DNA of 5,680 nucleotides. Source: Elusimicrobiota bacterium (GTDB taxonomy: Bacteria; Elusimicrobiota; Elusimicrobia; Elusimicrobiales; Elusimicrobiaceae). The notes beneath the pieces are model-generated. The model searched no databases and had not been told where the DNA came from. It saw only the letters and a program-made list of their open reading frames with translations. Shown here piece by piece: positions 4,348 to 5,680 of this stretch. The stretch is taken from assembly GCA_031259485.1 (NCBI GenBank), contig JAIRLH010000144.1:1-5680 (forward strand), given 5' to 3'. Position 1 is the stretch's first letter, and each line of letters starts with the position of its first letter. A program made the translations under genes and the position numbers.

Positions 4348-5304
4348 ATGAGCTTCAAAAAAATTCTTGGACAACATAAGGCCGTAAATACTTTACAAGG
4401 CTTCTTAAAGTCCGGCCGCGTGCCGCACGCTATGATTTTTGGCGGGCCGACCGGCGTGGGCAAAGCCATGTCCGCGCTGGAATTTGCAAAAACCCTCAAC
4501 TGTCTTGACGCCGCCGCGCGCGACGCGCAGGACAGCTGCGGCGACTGCATAAACTGCAAACATATTGACGCCAGAACTCATCCCGACATAATTTTTGCTG
4601 ATTTCGCCTACCAGGCCGCCCTGCGCGGCGAGGAACCCGAAAAGCAGCAAACCCTGCGCGTTGACACCGTGCGCGCCCTTACGGCCGCCAGCCAGCAGCG
4701 CGCCGCGCTGGCCAAATGGAAAGTCTATATTATAGACGCGGCCGAAAAAATGAACGACGAAGCCGCAAACGCGTTGCTTAAATTTATAGAAGAGCCGCCG
4801 CAAAACACCGTCTGGATTTTAATCAGCGCGAAGCGCGAGGCCATGCTTGCCACAATCAAATCCCGCTGTCAGGCTGTGAATTTCGCGCCGCTGGGGCGCG
4901 ATATCATAATAAATATCCTCAAAGATAATTTTGTTGAAGACGACATCGCCGAACGCTCGGCATACTACGGCGCCGGCTCCACCGCGAAAGCCATGCTTGC
5001 CGCGCAGACGCTGGGGGATTTTGCCGCCATGCCCGCGGGCGCGGCTTTTGCGCCGGCCGCGGCTATGGGCCTTTCCAAAACTCTGGCGCAGGCGCGCGCG
5101 CAGGCCGCCTGCGCGATGGATATGCTTGCCGTCGCCGCGCATACGCAGTGGACGGCCGCGGCCGAAGCGGACCGCCGCGCCGCGCTGGGCGGACTGTTGC
5201 AAAAACTTAATTTCTACAAACGCGCGTTAAACCGCAATACTTCGCCCGCGCTTGTATTAGAAGCCGCCATTATCTCCGCCGAGACCTGCGGGGTTATTTT
5301 ATAA
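4348..5304 (+). CDS. holB: DNA polymerase III delta' subunit (clamp loader)
   Basis: This 318-residue AAA+ protein is the stator subunit of the clamp loader, which opens the sliding clamp and places it on primed DNA together with delta and the DnaX subunits. ILGQHKAVNTL at 6-16 is the typical N-terminus. The Walker A-like loop GPTGVGKA at 33-40 has Ala40 where active ATPases carry Ser or Thr, agreeing with delta' being non-hydrolysing. C52, C64, C67 and C70 form the zinc module of clamp-loader subunits. VYIIDAAEKM at 126-135 replaces Walker B, ANALLKFIEEPP at 140-151 is the conserved segment after it, and SRC at 172-174 is the arginine-finger motif that acts on the neighbouring DnaX ATP site. 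The C-terminal collar part is Ala-rich and divergent. Long antisense frames over this gene are GC-driven shadows. It follows tmk by 21 bases. Confidence 0.95.
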   Translation: MSFKKILGQHKAVNTLQGFLKSGRVPHAMIFGGPTGVGKAMSALEFAKTLNCLDAAARDAQDSCGDCINCKHIDARTHPDIIFADFAYQAALRGEEPEKQQTLRVDTVRALTAASQQRAALAKWKVYIIDAAEKMNDEAANALLKFIEEPPQNTVWILISAKREAMLATIKSRCQAVNFAPLGRDIIINILKDNFVEDDIAERSAYYGAGSTAKAMLAAQTLGDFAAMPAGAAFAPAAAMGLSKTLAQARAQAACAMDMLAVAAHTQWTAAAEADRRAALGGLLQKLNFYKRALNRNTSPALVLEAAIISAETCGVIL

Positions 5305-5377
5305 TAACGGCGTTTTTATTTTGTCTTTTTGAGACGGCTTTTTTCCTTTTATTCCTTTCTCCGAGATAGACATCAAC

Positions 5378-5438
5378 AAAACCTCCGCCACGAAATCAAA
5401 TAAGGATTTCCTTAAACAAATGGAGGTCGGCGGTTTTT
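5378..5438. terminator. Compound hairpin, probable bidirectional terminator
   Basis: AAAACCTCCGCC at 5378-5389 pairs imperfectly with 5426-5437 (ten pairs, two mismatches), the A-tract facing a T5 run at 5434-5438. Such A-tract/T-tract flanks suit termination in both directions between convergent genes. Inside the loop TAAGGA at 5401-5406 and TCCTTA at 5409-5414 form a second perfect palindrome. A competing pairing, ACCTCC (5381-5386) with GGAGGT (5422-5427), is also exact. Confidence 0.5.
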
Positions 5439-5458
5439 AACGTCGTAAGAATATCGGG

Positions 5459-5492
5459 AACAGGCCGCGCATTTCAAAACGCGCAGCCTGTT
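5459..5492. terminator. GC-rich hairpin downstream of holB and of the right-edge gene
   Basis: AACAGGCCGCGC at 5459-5470 pairs with GCGCAGCCTGTT at 5481-5492 (11 of 12) around a ten-base loop. The odd pair is C-A on the plus strand but G-U on the minus strand, so the stem is more stable in minus-strand RNA. It is followed by TTTATTAAAT on the plus side and lacks a T-run on the minus side. It is probably a transcript end or stabilising hairpin. Confidence 0.5.
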
Positions 5493-5547
5493 TATTAAAT
5501 AAGATGAGCCCGCTGTGTAGTATTGAAAGCGGATATTTGTTTTAGAA

Positions 5548-5680
5548 TCACATGCTAAAAACATCTATTTGGTCTGTAAAAAAATCTCCTGGCATACTCT
5601 GTCCGCCGTAAGACGAGCATATTTTTTTGCTTATCCAAGACAAATGACGCTCAGCTCCACAGTAAAGTCTTTGATCATTA
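5548..5680 (-). CDS. Probable C-terminal fragment of a second type IV pilin-like protein
   Basis: A minus-strand frame enters at the right edge and runs 43 codons to TGA at 5550-5548. Its residues resemble the end of the pilin at 3538-3074. RLYCGAERH contains a YC-x-A motif like TYCVAPKK there, and KKIC follows 14 residues after the first Cys (NKLC follows after 13 in the complete pilin). Both are followed by a short Gly-containing tail: here CSSYGGQ, then a Phe- and Asp-rich end (DFFTDQIDVFSM). In such pilins the two Cys close the C-terminal disulphide loop. The N-terminal prepilin signature lies outside the window, so the identity is inferred. The frame length alone is not decisive. If correct, it converges on holB and the two hairpins between them are its 3' boundary. 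Confidence 0.5.
   Translation of the reverse strand, partial: NDQRLYCGAERHLSWISKKICSSYGGQSMPGDFFTDQIDVFSM

Larger units (their letters stand above)
5305..5547. other. Convergent intergenic region after holB
   Basis: This region between holB and the minus-strand fragment at the right edge holds no gene that I can support. The first 50 bases are T-rich on the plus strand, including a weak stem GTCT/AGAC (5323-5335) followed by a T6 run at 5339-5344. Two larger hairpins follow and are listed separately. Confidence 0.6.

Noticed and set aside
4441..4475. Walker A of holB lacking the Ser/Thr after Lys, as possible loss of function
   Set aside because: Delta' subunits are commonly non-ATPase, and the zinc cysteines and SRC motif are intact, so this is normal for the family.
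4405..5202. Long minus-strand open frames opposite holB (4405-4803 and 4819-5202) and plus-strand frames over 2689-3050
   Set aside because: They are Arg/Ala/Gly- or Ser/Pro-rich translations lying antisense to well-identified or signal-peptide-bearing genes in GC-rich DNA, with no motifs of their own.
1..5680. CRISPR array, tRNA or rRNA genes, insertion sequence ends or phage attachment sites
   Set aside because: I looked for regularly spaced repeats, cloverleaf-like arms, transposase motifs and terminal repeats and saw none.

Overview
The window reads as chromosomal DNA from a Gram-negative-type bacterium. My best guess at lineage is Elusimicrobiota. This rests on the type IV pilin-like gene, whose C-terminal Cys-Cys loop followed by a short Gly-rich tail looks like the pilin-like proteins common in that phylum, on the envelope glycosyltransferases, and on the mixed base composition. 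It is an inference from pattern memory; no phylogenetic marker is present that I could test.

Left part (1-2462, visibly AT-rich). A GT9 (heptosyltransferase-like) gene enters from the left edge on the minus strand; only its first 26 codons are inside the window. It is separated by a 482-base, very AT-rich intergenic region holding several inverted repeats from a plus-strand cluster. That cluster is a family 2 glycosyltransferase of the WaaE/KdtX type and a membrane-anchored NodB-type polysaccharide deacetylase (ATGA overlap), then a small MNT-type nucleotidyltransferase with a GTG start. GT9, GT2 and the deacetylase make a plausible lipopolysaccharide or surface-glycan set. The nucleotidyltransferase belongs to a subfamily normally paired with a HEPN/HI0074-type partner. 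That partner is absent, but the 70 bases just before it can be read as its last codons, so this may be a decayed MNT/HEPN module.

Middle (2463-3702). A bidirectional terminator hairpin closes the plus-strand cluster and the opposing minus-strand pair. The pair is a type IV pilin-like protein (3538-3074) and a small secreted Lys/Ala-rich coiled-coil protein (2995-2564), with a short hairpin between them. The pilin gene is divergent from the next operon across a 164-base AT-rich promoter region.

Right part (3703-5680, visibly GC-richer until about 5300). tmk (thymidylate kinase) and holB (DNA polymerase III delta' subunit) form a two-gene operon, a common bacterial pairing. Downstream lie T-rich sequence and two hairpins. 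At the right edge a minus-strand reading frame enters that looks like the C-terminus of a second pilin-like protein, convergent with holB.

The most noteworthy items are the possible HEPN remnant in front of an orphan nucleotidyltransferase, the probable second pilin at the right edge, the composition change at about 2.5 kb, and the eukaryote-like P-loop of the thymidylate kinase. I see no clear evidence of a new multi-gene system.
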